Part shown: piece after piece, positions 22,782 through 34,278 of the stretch | Position numbering within the stretch: the stretch's first letter is position 1 | Layout: the number at the start of each line of letters is the position of its first letter | DNA from: Cryptomeria japonica | Lineage: Eukaryota > Streptophyta > Pinopsida > Cupressales > Cupressaceae | Assembly: GCF_030272615.1 (NCBI RefSeq) | Contig: NC_081415.1 | Coordinates: forward strand, 512,457,034 to 512,521,033 | Length of the DNA: 64,000 nt | Direction: 5' to 3' | Program-made: the position numbers and the translations under genes | Notes under the pieces: model-generated | The model's input: the letters and a program-made list of their open reading frames with translations, nothing else | Databases searched by the model: none | What the model was told of the DNA's origin: nothing

Positions 22782-24099
22782 TGTAGCTAGGAAATCGGAA
22801 ATCATCAAAGCAAATCAATATTAGTCTAGCTTAATCACGAAAACTAAAATGCAATGATAACAATCCTAAAAACACTCAATAAAGACATGAAAACAAGACA
22901 TTCAAGATTGAAAACTAAGCAAACCAAATGCAGACTTGAATGTCTCCTTCATGTGGCTCCAATGTCCTTCTTTCTCCTTCAAATAGCTTTGTTTGTGGAT
23001 CTCACCTACTAGTGCATAAGCATGATGTGAAAGCAAGTAGACAAGATAGTAGCGCAAGAATAGTTGAAGCATGATTGATTCGGGGATCGATTCGAAAAAG
23101 TGATTAGTTGGGATTGAAGAAATTCATCCAATTTATGGACAAATTGGAGAGAAGATCAAATTAGCATGAAGAGATTCAAATGGAAATTGTAAATCAAGAA
23201 TGACAAATATGACATATTATGACAAATTTGCACTTTCTATGCAAGATTGATTGATTGATAATTCATGACAAAATTATGACAAATTTCTATGTAAAAATTG
23301 ATTGATTGTCAATTATGACAAATTGAATTGTCATTCCCATGAAATTAGGAGAAAAATAGGAGAGAATTGAGAATTAGAAATTAGGAAATTAGGAATTAGA
23401 AATTGATGAAAATTAGGAATTAAGGAATTAGGAAAATTAGAAAATGGGGAAATTAGGAATTAAGTGAATTAATTAACAATTTTTCATTTATTAATTAATT
23501 CACAAAGAGGGAGGAATTAGTTAGCCAATTAAATAAACATTTAATTGTGACAAGAAGACTTAGGATAAATAAATAAATTATTTAATTTAGAGGGAGAAAT
23601 GAAAAACAAGGTTAAATGAATAAATCATGAAACCCTAGAAGATGAATTAGAAAATGCAAGAATGACAATTAGGTCTTGACAAAAGATAATTGATATCGAT
23701 TCAATTTGATCATGATTCTGACTGACAAAGGACCAATGCTGATAAATGATTGAGATTTGGTTGACAAATTGACCGAGATTGATAAAGAGACCAAATTGAT
23801 AGGCGCCAATTGACATGATTGAAGAAGACAAGGATTGATGATGAATCGATCGCAAAATGACAAAAATTGCCAAGGACAAGGATCGACCAAAATCATGACT
23901 AAAGATTGTTATCGACAAGACCTAATTCGAAAGCGATAAAAATGAGGAATGTCAAAGAAGGACTTGATGCTCGCAAATGATAAAGACCAAGTGCACAACA
24001 TTGAAGAAATGTTAATGCGATGCAAAAACCCTAAAATAAGGCAATGTGCAAATGTTAAAGTATGACTCCGCAAGCGTTGACCATTTTTAGGTGTCTACA
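22782..24099 (-). repeat. Element D 3' LTR
   Basis: 1318 bp, matching 34279-35605 with few differences. It contains a short-period A/T-rich stretch (AATTAGGAATTAG) near 23340-23520 and an inverted repeat around TTAATTAAC...TTAATTAATTC near 23465-23505. Confidence 0.92.
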
Positions 24100-24118
24100 T
24101 TTTGCCCCTCTTTGAGAC
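24100..24118 (-). other. Element D polypurine tract
   Basis: On the minus strand CTCAAAGAGGGGCAAAA stands directly before the LTR start TGTAGACACC, as expected of the plus-strand primer. Confidence 0.75.
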
Positions 24119-24374
24119 AATGTGATTCTAAGTGTTGTTTCAAAGAACAATAATAAAAATTCCCCAGACACTGACAATGATATATGGATGCCCCCTCGAG
24201 GAATTGGTCAGAAACATCTAGAAAAGAGGCCAATTGATCGATAAAAATGATAGAAAATGATAGGAGCAAACAGACTAACAATCAGGGATCGGATGCACAA
24301 ATGACAAGCAATTGAAAATGCAATAGATGACGACCAACATAAGATGGAGAGGGTGCACATCCATCTATGCACTG

Positions 24375-24395
24375 ACAAAGTTCTATAAATGAGAC
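24375..24395 (+). promoter_or_regulatory. Possible TATA box of the antisense PMD gene
   Basis: TTCTATAAATGAG lies on the plus strand about 440 bp before the first readable PMD codons and within the interior of Element D. It could give the antisense gene its own promoter. The evidence is the motif and its position only. Confidence 0.3.
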
Positions 24396-24823
24396 AAAGA
24401 GAGTGAAAATTGCTCATTTGCACTAGCCAAGGAGGAGAATTTGTTGCTCTGGAAAAGGACACTTGCAGAGAGATGGTGAACATTCCAATGGCACTTCACC
24501 TTGGGGAATGTGTATGCACCTACAGATGACTGGATGATGCAGGAGTAGCGGTATGTGTCTCAAAAACCCATATTGTCAATTTTATGAATTTTGATCGCTT
24601 GTGGGACATTGTGGGGCCCACAGGGGATGTAGAAACTGACTTCTGCGCTTGTTGGGAACCCTAATTTTGCCAAAAACAGCATGCAAAAGATCCAAAAAGG
24701 GGGGATAAGAATAGGATAGGTCAAAATAGATGAGAAACACCCTGATTTGGACATGAAATAAGGAAATTCAGCCCATAGGAGCAAACCCTAAAACTGACAA
24801 AATGTGCCCCAATTGTGATGTAG

Positions 24824-26599
24824 AGTCGACAGTATCCATTAATCACACGGGAGAACCGACCTGACTGCTTCGTGTTACGACATAGACTTAGGAGCACAGA
24901 TAGAGATACATTAGCAGGACTTGGGATATACTATATCACATTCATGCCCAAGATTAGGGCAAACACAGGACTACTGACTGCATTGGCAGAGCGATGGCAT
25001 TCAGAGACCTTCTCATTCCATCTAGCGACTAGAGAGGCGACTGTGACACTAGAGGATGTATGTCATATCCTTCACATTCTGATTCATGGAGAGATGATAG
25101 AGTATGACCTAATGATAGGGAGAGATACTTTGTGTAGATTATTTGAGTGTGACGCAGATGATCTGGATATTGTAGAGAGGGAGATTGGCTGGGAGACCAT
25201 GGCATCAAAGTATGATCGATGATATGTGGTGATAGCAGTGGTGATAACATGCCTACTACCAGGAGACAGATGAGGACATGCATTCCCTATTGGATGGGGA
25301 AGAGTGTTAGAGTGGATGGCGATAGAGGGGACTGTGTACGCATGGGGACCATGTGTACTTGCTATGCTATATTTTCAGTTGCATCAGATAGCATATCAAG
25401 GAGTTCAGACCTTGAGCTGTGGAGTCACATTGTTACAGGTATGGGCATTTGAGCACATAGCCATATGTCGAATGATTGCAGAGAGACAGGTATTACCACA
25501 TCAACCATATGTGTACTTCTATGGGGGAGCACTGAGATAGGGTCCTTTTGGATACATATTGTATTGGCAACATGAGCTAGACAGATTGAGAGAGTTCACA
25601 TGGAGGCCATATCTTGATTGCCCTGGATGGTCAAATTATAATGAGGAGCTATCGTATTGCAGATAGGAGAGATACCTGATTGGGCAACCAGTGAATTGCC
25701 AGAGAGTGATTGAGATGTACCTGCTAGAGAGAGTCAGACGACAGTTTGGAGAGAGGCAGGATGTACCTAGAAGGACTGCACACTTTGCCCGATCTCATAG
25801 AGAGACGAGTCAATGGGGGAGTATGATTCAGCCACACATAGCATATGCTGACTTCACATAGCTATAGTAGAGACAATGGGATTGGAGATTAGATGTGGTC
25901 GATGTTGGGATAACAGAGGAGTATGAGAGATGGTTTGCATGATGATGACCAGTGCCATTGACAGATCCTGATATTCCAGTACCGAGGAGATATGAGGACT
26001 TCCCACTCACTGGAGAGGAGGAGGGAGATGATGAGGATAGAGATGAGGATGAGGGAAATGATGAGGATGAGGGGGATGATGAGGATGGAGATGATGAGGG
26101 GGATGATGATTATGAGCCAGATTCAGCCAATCAGGAGTCATTGCAGGATATACCCATAGAGCCAGAGACAGCTAGCATAGAGGAGATGGAGATGTGCAGG
26201 GCTACCATAGCGAGTCAACATGATCACATTGCAACATTAGAGAGACAAAATTCCATCTTGAGGACAGAGTAGGATTAGTTTAGAGCAGAGATAGCTAGAC
26301 TTACAACAGCTTGAGATACAACAATAGTGCAGGCACAGCGAGAAGAACAGAGAGTCACCGAGTATATTGGGTCGATTAGGGACGTCAGTGCATGGGAGAT
26401 GGCACAGATGTTGGTAGAGATCGGAGAGGAGATACGCCATTGGAGGACATTATATGAGAGTGTAGTTCCAGCAGAGCAGAGAGCAGCATCATATTGGGCA
26501 CGATCGAGGACAGAGAGCAGGGCATGCTCTCGGAGGTCAGTGAGCAGCATGGGGGTGAGTGGACCTATGAGACCACCACAACCAGGACCTGGGACATGA
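24824..26599 (+). pseudogene. Plant mobile domain (PMD, MAIN-like) gene inside Element D
   Basis: One frame runs for about 592 codons with no frameshift. It shows VLRHRLRSTDRDTLAGLGIY, then NTGLLTALAERWHSETFSFH and ATREATVTLEDVCHILHILI, the hallmark of PMD proteins (MAIN/MAIL1 family). Next come YAWGPCVLAMLYFQLHQIAY and LQVWAFEHI (25340-25470), then a Trp/Arg-rich region with WRPYLDCPGW. An acidic Asp/Glu/Gly tail (26010-26115) and a coiled-coil C-terminus with ASQHDHIATLERQN end at GPGT and a TGA. Host PMD proteins act in the nucleus in silencing and genome stability. About twelve stops interrupt it, mainly TAG and TGA, at sites such as FT*L**RQW, where Gln is likely. The start codon is not visible; the frame opens after a TAG at 24821. 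It lies antisense to the element, next to its 3' LTR. Confidence 0.88.
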
Positions 26600-27720
26600 G
26601 GGACATCATCCTTGAGACATGGTAGGGATGAGGAGGACAAAGGGAGCACCCAGTGACAGAGGCACACACTCCTTATGATAGATAGTGGACATTATGTAGT
26701 TTGATATTATATAGTCAGCCTGCGGGCCATACTTAGGACAGACAGTCCAATTTTGTACTCTGATATTATTTTGACATATGATATGATATGCATTGATATG
26801 ATGGGATGCAATGTGTTATGACTTATGTTATTTTCCATGTATGGATGACTTATGCACTGTTTATTGTGGAACATGAATGGACACATTTTGAAGTGTTTTT
26901 GATGCATTTATAATATGAAATGGATAAAATGCTTGATGTGATGCTTGATGTAATGCAAATGTACTAACCAAATGGATGCAGGATGCAACTTATGTTTTTG
27001 GATATCGGAGCACTAGATCAGACTGATTGCCCAAACTAATGAAAGAAATGTTAGTAAGAAGAAATGAGACAGAGGACAGTTAGAGACAAAGAAAAACTTG
27101 CTTTCACTAATGCACTTTGTAGGTGAGAACCTTTATTTTAATGTAGCAAAATGGATGCGTAGCATCATGGCATTGAAGGCCAGAGCTGAAACGCAATCCT
27201 TTTTGCAAAAGACAAACACATCGCAAACAAATAACAATTATAACAAAAAAAGAAAGGGACCATGAACCATCCCAGTCACTCTAAATCACTCAGTGACATC
27301 ATCGAGCAACATAGGAACATGATCGAAGATAAATCAATAAATGATAAGACTTGCTAATTCTAACAAGTCAAACAAACATCTTGATCTTCATTGTCAAAAG
27401 TTAAAAGTGTTGATAGGATGGTCATGTTGTCTGGTTTCAGGGAATGCGGTACCCCGTCTAAGATAGGACACAGTCTGGTTTCGAGTATACCACACCCTGT
27501 ATAAGACCCATGATAGTGTGCCAAGGACGAATGATTTTGAGGTTGATTGATATGACAATTCTGATCAGTTTGAATGTCTGGTTTTGATTGAAAAAGGTCA
27601 TCTGTTAATGCGTGATTTCATTAAAGCACAGTGTTGGATTGAAAGTCATTGGATGTATGCTCAGCAATCTGTCTATGCACAAAGGGATCATTTATTGCAA
27701 AATGCTTGTTTTTGGATTTT
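26600..27720. other. Element D interior, no gene seen
   Basis: Noncoding and A/T-rich. A short direct repeat built on GTCTGGTTTC and CCCGTCTAAGATAGGACAC / CCCTGTATAAGACCCATGA occurs near 27435-27520. Nothing else supports a gene. Confidence 0.6.
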
Positions 27721-27729
27721 AATGTTTTG

Positions 27730-28595
27730 AAAAAAAATTTGTTTATTTTTTTCAGGACTTTATTTGACTTTTTAGGGATTTTTCAAGACATTTTTCAAAT
27801 TTTTTTGGATTATTTCAGGACATTTTTCAATTTTTTTGGATTATTTCAGGACATTTTTCAATTTTTTTGGATTATTTCAAGACATTTTTCAATTTTTTTG
27901 AATTATTTCAAGACATTTTTCAATTTTTTTTGGATTATTTTAGGACATTTTTCAATTTTTTTGGATTATTTCAGGACATTTTTCAGTTTTTTTGAATTAT
28001 TTTAGGACATTTTTCAATTTTTTTGAACTATTTCAGGACATTTTTCAATTTTTTTGGATTATTTCAGGACATTTTTCAATTTTTTTGGATTATTTCAAGA
28101 CATTTTTCAATTTTTTTGTTTTTATTTCAAGACATTTTTCAATTATTTTGAATTATTTCAGGACATTTTTCAATTTTTTTGAATTATTTTAGGACATTTT
28201 TCAATTTTTTTGGATTATTTCAGGACATTTTTCAATTTTTTTGAATTATTTCAGGACATTTTTCAATTTTTTTGGATTATTTCAGGACATTTTTCAAATT
28301 TTTTGGATTATTTCAGGACATTTTTCAATTTTTTTTGGGATTATTTCAAGACGTTATTTGATTTTTAGAGATTTTTTCAGGACATTATATGATTTTTAGG
28401 GATTTTTTAAGGACATTATTTCAATTTTTTAGAATTATTTCAGGACATTTTTTCGATTCTTTTGGATTATTTCAGGACATTTTTTTGATTTTTTTGATTA
28501 TTTCAAGACATTTTTTTTTATTTTTTTGGATTATTTCAAGACATTTTTCAATTTGTATGATTATTTCAGGACATTTTTCAATTTTTTTGATTTTT
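27730..28595. repeat. 31-bp minisatellite of phased T-tracts, about 26 copies
   Basis: The unit contains GGACATTTTTCAATTTTTTT followed by GGATTATTTCA; each copy is 30-32 bp. The copies at 27790-28340 are nearly identical. Those after 28345 are degenerate (GGACATTATTTG and similar). Apparent ORFs in it (FRTFFNFF repeats) come from the repeat itself. Confidence 0.95.
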
Positions 28596-28599
28596 CCCC

Positions 28600-29525
28600 C
28601 AGTGTCTAGCAAGGCAAGGAGTATGACAGGTGAATAAATAGGCTTTCTGAAATGTTGGTGGATAGAGGGAAGACAAAGGCCTTTTATCATGGTGACAATA
28701 CGGATGCAATTTTCAAGGGCTATTGCATGATGGGGCAAGAGACTGGATATGAAAATGTAAAGCAGGAACATGGCATGAGGGACATGTTGAGAGGTTTTTG
28801 AAACCATGTTTAAATTTTGCATCCTTATGTCATATCAAGATCAAGGAATGAAAAAGAGTGTGTGGATAGTGATAAGATATGGATAGGATAAACAAGAGCA
28901 AGAATGGATAAGGGACATGGACTAAAGGTCGGGGTAGGCTAAGGGATAGTGGCAGAAAGTTGCAATAAGCCAAGGAATATGGATGAAAGGTTGTAATAAG
29001 CAAATGGATAATTGAGCAAAAGCTATGATGGACTAAAAGTTGCAAACAAGATGCATGATGCTCATGATGATCCTCAGCCTTGTCAAGATCAAAGGTGGAA
29101 AGAGGAAATGGACATGAGGGACAATAGGATAATGGAGGGTAATGACAGGGGTTCAATAGGATAATGAAGGGCAATAGGATATGAAGGAGTATGACATGGG
29201 TTCGATAGGATAATGGAACAATGAAGGACAAAAGGATATGATAGGATAAAACCTACCCCCAAGTGTGGTGTGGAAGAAGTTCATAGATTACGCATGACAC
29301 CTGTTTGCTAGGTTTTCATCACATTACTTACCCAAGGCGCCTGTTTGCCAGGTTTTCACCAGTGGACGAATTATTTTTGCTTTACGTTTTTTTCTTTCTT
29401 TTTCTTTTTTTTCTTTTTTTTTTGTTGGATAGTAGCCCTGAAAAAAATGGACCATGACCTTTAAAAGTATGCTCAAAGATGTTGGTAGGATAAGGACATG
29501 GAAAATAAGATGAACCTAAGGCGAG
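28600..29525. other. Element D interior with short repeats, no gene seen
   Basis: A/G-rich loose repeats built on ATAGGATAATGGA and GGACAAAAGGATATGA lie near 29100-29245. Two copies of a stretch with CCTGTTTGC(T/C)AGGTTTTCA lie at about 29300-29325 and 29340-29362. A pyrimidine run of about 40 bases lies at 29384-29424. Confidence 0.6.
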
Positions 29526-29528
29526 GAT

Positions 29529-32263
29529 TTATGCAAAGGATTGAATCAAAGGGATCAAAGGATGGAAATTATGAATTGGATAATGGATAGGGTATTGGAA
29601 GAACTGGTCTTGAGTGGATAGAAATGTTGGCAAGATTGGCATTGGCACACACCTTGAGGGGTGATGGATTGATGGAGGAAAGATGTATTTTGGATATTGA
29701 GATTTTGACGAAGGAAAGGCTATGGATTTTGGGACATAAGGGCCCAAAATGGATAAACAAGGTGATGGAGGAATAGACTTGGAATGTTTGGATGGAGGAA
29801 TAGCAATTGTAGATGCCAATTTTGATGTTTATTTAGGCTTTTGTGCTTCAAGGAGCCACTTAGGGATCCACATTGTTTTTGATTTTTCATGCTTTTGTGG
29901 TTCCTTGGAGTGCATTGCTTGCATAAGGGATTTAGGAACCCATATAAATTTTGACTTTCCTTTATTTTGCTTAGTGGGCCTTTGTGGCCTTTTGGATATT
30001 TCTTTTTCTTTATAGATCATATTGTTCTTTGTTTTGACATATCGATTATATTGGACATGTTGATCCTTGAATACATGTGGATTTTTAGACTTATGACTTT
30101 TATACTTGGCATCCAAATTGCTTGGAGGGGGAAAGGAATGCATGGATGGATATGAATGAAATGGAGTTCTTTTGGATTGATGAAATTTACTCAAGGATGT
30201 GTGCCTTTTCTGACCTTGCATAGAGGATGAAGGAATATAAGGACCTAAGATGGATGGAAGGGATGATGGGGAAGGTGTATGCTTTGATTTTGATGGAGGG
30301 ATACCAACATCTTGAGAGTGAGTTGTGTAGACATGACCCTTAAGATATGCTTTGATATGGAGGGGTTCTTTCTCATGAAGGTCTACCCCTTTACCTTTAT
30401 GACTATTTTGACATGTAGGATACTCTTTTCTTTGGGAAGAAGACGTGAGTCCATTATGAGGTGGATATGATATGAGAGAAATAATGAGATCTTGAAGTGG
30501 ATCAGATTGCACCAAAGTGGAAGAACCCATTATGCATGTCGAGGGTTCATGAACATCTTGCACTAACATGTTAGAATCATGAAGGGGATTAAGATCATGA
30601 GGGGGACTAGGATTGTGTAGTGGACATGGTTCAATGACAGGCTCTTCAAGAGATGGAATGGGAGAAATAACGGGATCATCAAAAGAAACACGATCTTGGA
30701 GTGTATATGGAGCATTAAGACAAGGAGATGGAGGAACAAAAGGATCTTGTGGAGGATTTAAAGGAATAATTTGATCTTGACAAGGAAGAAGATCATTGGA
30801 ATCCTCTTTAAAGGTGTTTTTCTCTGGACTTTTAATGGGATCATTGGAAAGGATGGAAGGGATATCTTGATCTTTCTTAGGAAGTGGAATGTCAATGGGA
30901 TTTGAAAGGGTGTTGTGATCTTGGATAGAATTGACAGGAATAAGTGAATCATTGCGAGTGTTTGGGGAAATGGGATCATGGTCAACAATTGGATGGGATG
31001 ATAAGGTTTCGAGATCTTGATCTTGATCTGTTTCAAGACACGTTTCTTCATGCTCTAAATTATCCTCTTGACATGGGGTTGGACTTTGGATGTGCATGGG
31101 CGATTTTGGCAAGGAATCAATGTTTTGGCATGAAGGAAATGCACTTTGAACATTTGTGATGGATTCTGGCAAGGAATCAATGCTTGAACATGAGGAAGAG
31201 GGACTTCGAATGGGGTCCTCTAAAATAGGTAATGGCAATAAAGTGCATGGTGGCATTGGGTCTTGTATTTCTAAAACATGACAAGGATGTGCATCATGAA
31301 CTGGATTATCTTGGCAATCAATTATGGATAGCCCTTGGATAATTGCATCCTTGGGTGTATTGTTTAATGAGGACAATATGGAAGGTTCTTGTGAAATTTC
31401 TAGAGATGTAGGGATAGATGCCACTGGAGAGTCCATTTGTTTGTGGGGGGGTGAGGCATTGCTAGACATAAGTGTATTATCTTGATCTTCCTCAAAGAAC
31501 TCACTTGGTAATTTCCTTAAGAGCATTGCAATAAAGCCACCTTTCTTTCAAGGTTTTGACATGGTTGTATCTGATATTTGAACTTGTTTGGCAAGAATTT
31601 GGTCTTGGTTTGATGTCATGTTTTGATTTCGAACTAGATGTTGATCAAATTGGTTTGACATGTTCAAAATTTGGCTTGGTGTGTGCTGCAACCTTTGTTT
31701 TTGAATGTTTGGTTGTGGTTGTTGACATTGATATGTTGATTGAACTTGTTGATATTCCACCATTGGTTGAACTATTTGTTGACATTGTATAGTTGGTTGG
31801 ACATATTGTTGAAATTGGACCATTCGTTGTGTTGGTTGTATATGTTGGACCATTGGTTGTATTGGTTGAAAATTTTATTGATAGTAAACACCTTCTTGTT
31901 CTTGTTGTGGAGGAACATAATGTTGAAATTGATGTTGTCTCTTTTCTTGAAATTGTTTCATCATCTCTATTTGGGAGAGGAGAGCTGGTATGTCTGATCA
32001 TTCAAGAAGAGATTTTGACCTAGAAATTTTTGAAACATTTTGGACATTTGTGATCTATTCTTCTCAATGTTTTTCACTCTTTGTTCCAAAATCTCATTTT
32101 CTTGAGCTAGTTTCTCCTCTAGTTTTTGTATTTGGACATTTACATCATCATTATAAGTTTGATCCAAGTTCTGAGACATGCAAAGATTGGATTGACATGA
32201 TTGATTTCTGAATTGTGATGACATGGATTCGTAAGAAGGGTGAGACCTCAGTTCAACAAACAT
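29529..32263 (-). pseudogene. Element D sense ORF of unknown function
   Basis: The longest clean stretch is 565 codons (29829-31526). The same frame extends upstream through one TGA (31548) to 31853. After one shift near 31990 it reaches back to an ATG at 32263. In order it has a coiled coil (VQIQKLEEKLAQENEILEQR), a Gln/Pro-rich part (QPMVQHIQPTQRMVQFQQYV), a long Ser/Pro/Asp/Ile-rich part with many PIxxPxP-like units, and a basic tail with KSKFIWVPKSLMQAM and KTMWIPKWLLEAQ. Past the TAA at 29829 the frame stays open for 96 codons and repeats a module (IPPSK, then SILGPYVP) seen upstream as SILGPYIP. It has no zinc knuckle, protease or RT. It might be a divergent gag-like or accessory protein of the element. 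I do not recognise it. Confidence 0.6.
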
Positions 32264-32317
32264 GTCACTATGCAATGCAACTAATGGGATTGACAAATGC
32301 AACCTAAAGGATGACAA

Positions 32318-33125
32318 TGCAACTTAATGTTTTTGTTGTTTTTTCAAGATTTGGACAAACTTGTGAAATGCAAAGCTAAAGACACAACCTTGGGAAATTG
32401 AAATGATGTCTAGACCTCAAAGGACAAAAGGACCAAGTGACAAAAGGACAAAATGGCAATGTCTCCCCTATATGCTTGGATACTAAGCTAGGTTTGACCA
32501 AATGACATTGATGACAAAAAGACAAAAGTTTGATAAGGTCAAGACTTCCTAACAATAACTTAGGGTTTATCAAAGATTTGCATTACTCAAGTATGACAAA
32601 ACCTAGTTTTGACACTATATGCAAAGGGACAATTACTATGCAAATGACTCTAATATGATATTATAATGACTTAAACTTAATGAAGGGACCTAGGGTATGT
32701 GAAATGCAAATGTATGACAATGGTATTACTCTAATGCAAGAGGAAACATGCAAATGGATGACCCTTATTGATATGCAAAGGAGTATGACCTAGGTGAAAC
32801 CTAACCTTGGTACTTGACAATGAACTTTGCAAAATGCAAACCTAGGATGAACCTAAATCTAAGTGACATGAATGTTGAGACAAGATTTTGAACAATGTTT
32901 GACAACCATGTTTGAAGGTGTTTTGAACTTTGTTGGATGAAATGTTCTTGTGTTTAACCTTGTTTTGAATCAATTTGTCTTGTTTTTGAAATGAGATACA
33001 ATTCAACTTTTGACAAACAAAGAAGATAAGATATTTCAACTTAGACTCAAGAAAATCATGCTCATTCACACATTTCTTATGGTAGGCAAGGACATTAGGT
33101 ACTTGAGAGGTAGACTCGTTATGGG
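32318..33125. other. Element D leader, distal part, no gene seen
   Basis: Rich in short ATGACAA / AAATGCAAA words. ORFs here are short, lack domain-like composition and are not supported. Confidence 0.5.
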
Positions 33126-33129
33126 ATTC

Positions 33130-33660
33130 AAGGAGAATACATAGATGGTTGACCCCACGAGCTCCCCTCCACGACACTCACTTCTCAAGGTAGCCAAGCA
33201 TCAGTCCCCATGGAAATCTCCCCATGGCGAACTTAGTATCTCTTCCAAGTATCCGAACTTGTCCTTCTCAAGCAACTAGAAGGATTTTTGGCCTCTAAAT
33301 ACAAGGTGTTTAGTAAGGATTTCTGTTAAGTGTTACTCCTTGGTGTCATGCAAGCATGATTGAGACATTAAGCCCACCAAGATACCAAACAAATGTAGTC
33401 ATGCAAGCACAATTTAGACCATGAGGCCCTACTTAGATGTTGATATGAGAAAGAGTTCAAGGGTCATCACTTCCCAATTAACTACAATTCCCATGTAACC
33501 CTTCCTTCAAAGCTTTCACTCATCAGGTATTTATTTATAGTGAGTTAGAATGCCAAGGTATTCTAGTCGTACTCACTTTGGGTCATTCCCTTCTCATGAT
33601 TGTCACTTTCTTGCAAAAGAAAATGGTCGGGAAGGTGGGCCCTCTAAAGGTGACACACAA
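33130..33660 (-). other. Leader block shared by Elements D and E
   Basis: On the minus strand several strings match Element E at 57930-58480 in the same order: CTTTAGAGGGCC with CTTCCCG, GAGAAGGGAATGACCCAA, AATCCTTCTAGTTG, AAGTTCGCCATGGGGAG and TGGGGACTGATGCTTGGCT followed by AGAAGTGAGTG. No open frame is shared, so the block seems conserved as RNA or DNA and not as protein. Confidence 0.75.
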
Positions 33661-34049
33661 TCTGAACCAAGAGAATGGTATCGAAGATCTGGATTTCTGA
33701 TCACCCTAAGAAGGATGAGAGCATACTCTCCTACTCCAATGTCAAACTCAACACTCAAAGAAAACACACATTCATTCCATCCTATTTAGCAATAATACTA
33801 AGTCCCTAATTATGAATTATAAACACCAAGTTTAGTTGGAGTATAAGGCAACTTGCAAAACCACCAAGTCAGAAGTTTGATTTTCTTAGTCTTTGACTAG
33901 TGAACCTGCATACAATGTGTTAGTAGTTTCATTTGTTATCTTTGTCATGCACAGAGAATCAGTACCAAAAACCAAAAAGCAGAAATAGAATGCAAAACAA
34001 AACAATTTGCAAGTAAAAAACACTACTTTTTACCTTTGTTTTTGGCCCT

Positions 34050-34165
34050 ACACAGGCGCAGAATGTCTCACACAGGCGCAGAATGCTTGACACAAGTATA
34101 GATTGTCCTTGACATAGGCATAGAATTATTGACACAGGCGCAGATTGTCTCACATAGGTGCAAAA
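34050..34165 (-). repeat. Tandem repeat array after the Element D PBS
   Basis: About six units of 19-23 bp, on the plus strand CACACAGGCGCAGAATGTCT and variants. It lies about 95-210 bp downstream of the PBS in the direction of the element. Element E has a comparable array at 57318-57540. Confidence 0.75.
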
Positions 34166-34254
34166 GTTCTCTGAAAACCCTGCATTACCCTGTTTCTTGG
34201 GTTTTTCACCTGCAAATCAACTCAAAAGCACTCAAAAGCATGGTTAGGTGGTTA

Positions 34255-34273
34255 GTTCACGTCAGATTCACCA
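34255..34273 (-). other. Element D primer-binding site
   Basis: On the minus strand TGGTGAATCTGACGTGAAC starts five bases after the 5' LTR. It begins with TGG as needed for a tRNA CCA end. The tRNA is not identified here. Confidence 0.65.
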
Positions 34274-34278
34274 ATTAA

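Noticed and set aside
23625-23918. Minus-strand ORF of 97 codons in the Element D LTR (also 35131-35385)
   Set aside because: It exists in both LTRs by duplication, and its composition is that of the A/T-rich LTR. No start context or domain is seen.
26010-26115. GAGGATGAGG-type simple repeat
   Set aside because: It is in frame with the PMD gene and codes its acidic tail, so it is counted as part of that gene.
27730-28595. CRISPR-like regular spacing
   Set aside because: The copies are contiguous with no unique spacers, and the context is a plant retroelement.
27649-28637. Several Phe-rich ORFs (FRTFFNFF repeats)
   Set aside because: They are translations of the 31-bp minisatellite, whose unit length is not a multiple of three, so all frames give similar strings. 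They are not genes.
31556-32211. Plus-strand ORFs rich in Leu/Val
   Set aside because: They are antisense shadows of the Gln-rich repeat in the Element D sense ORF.
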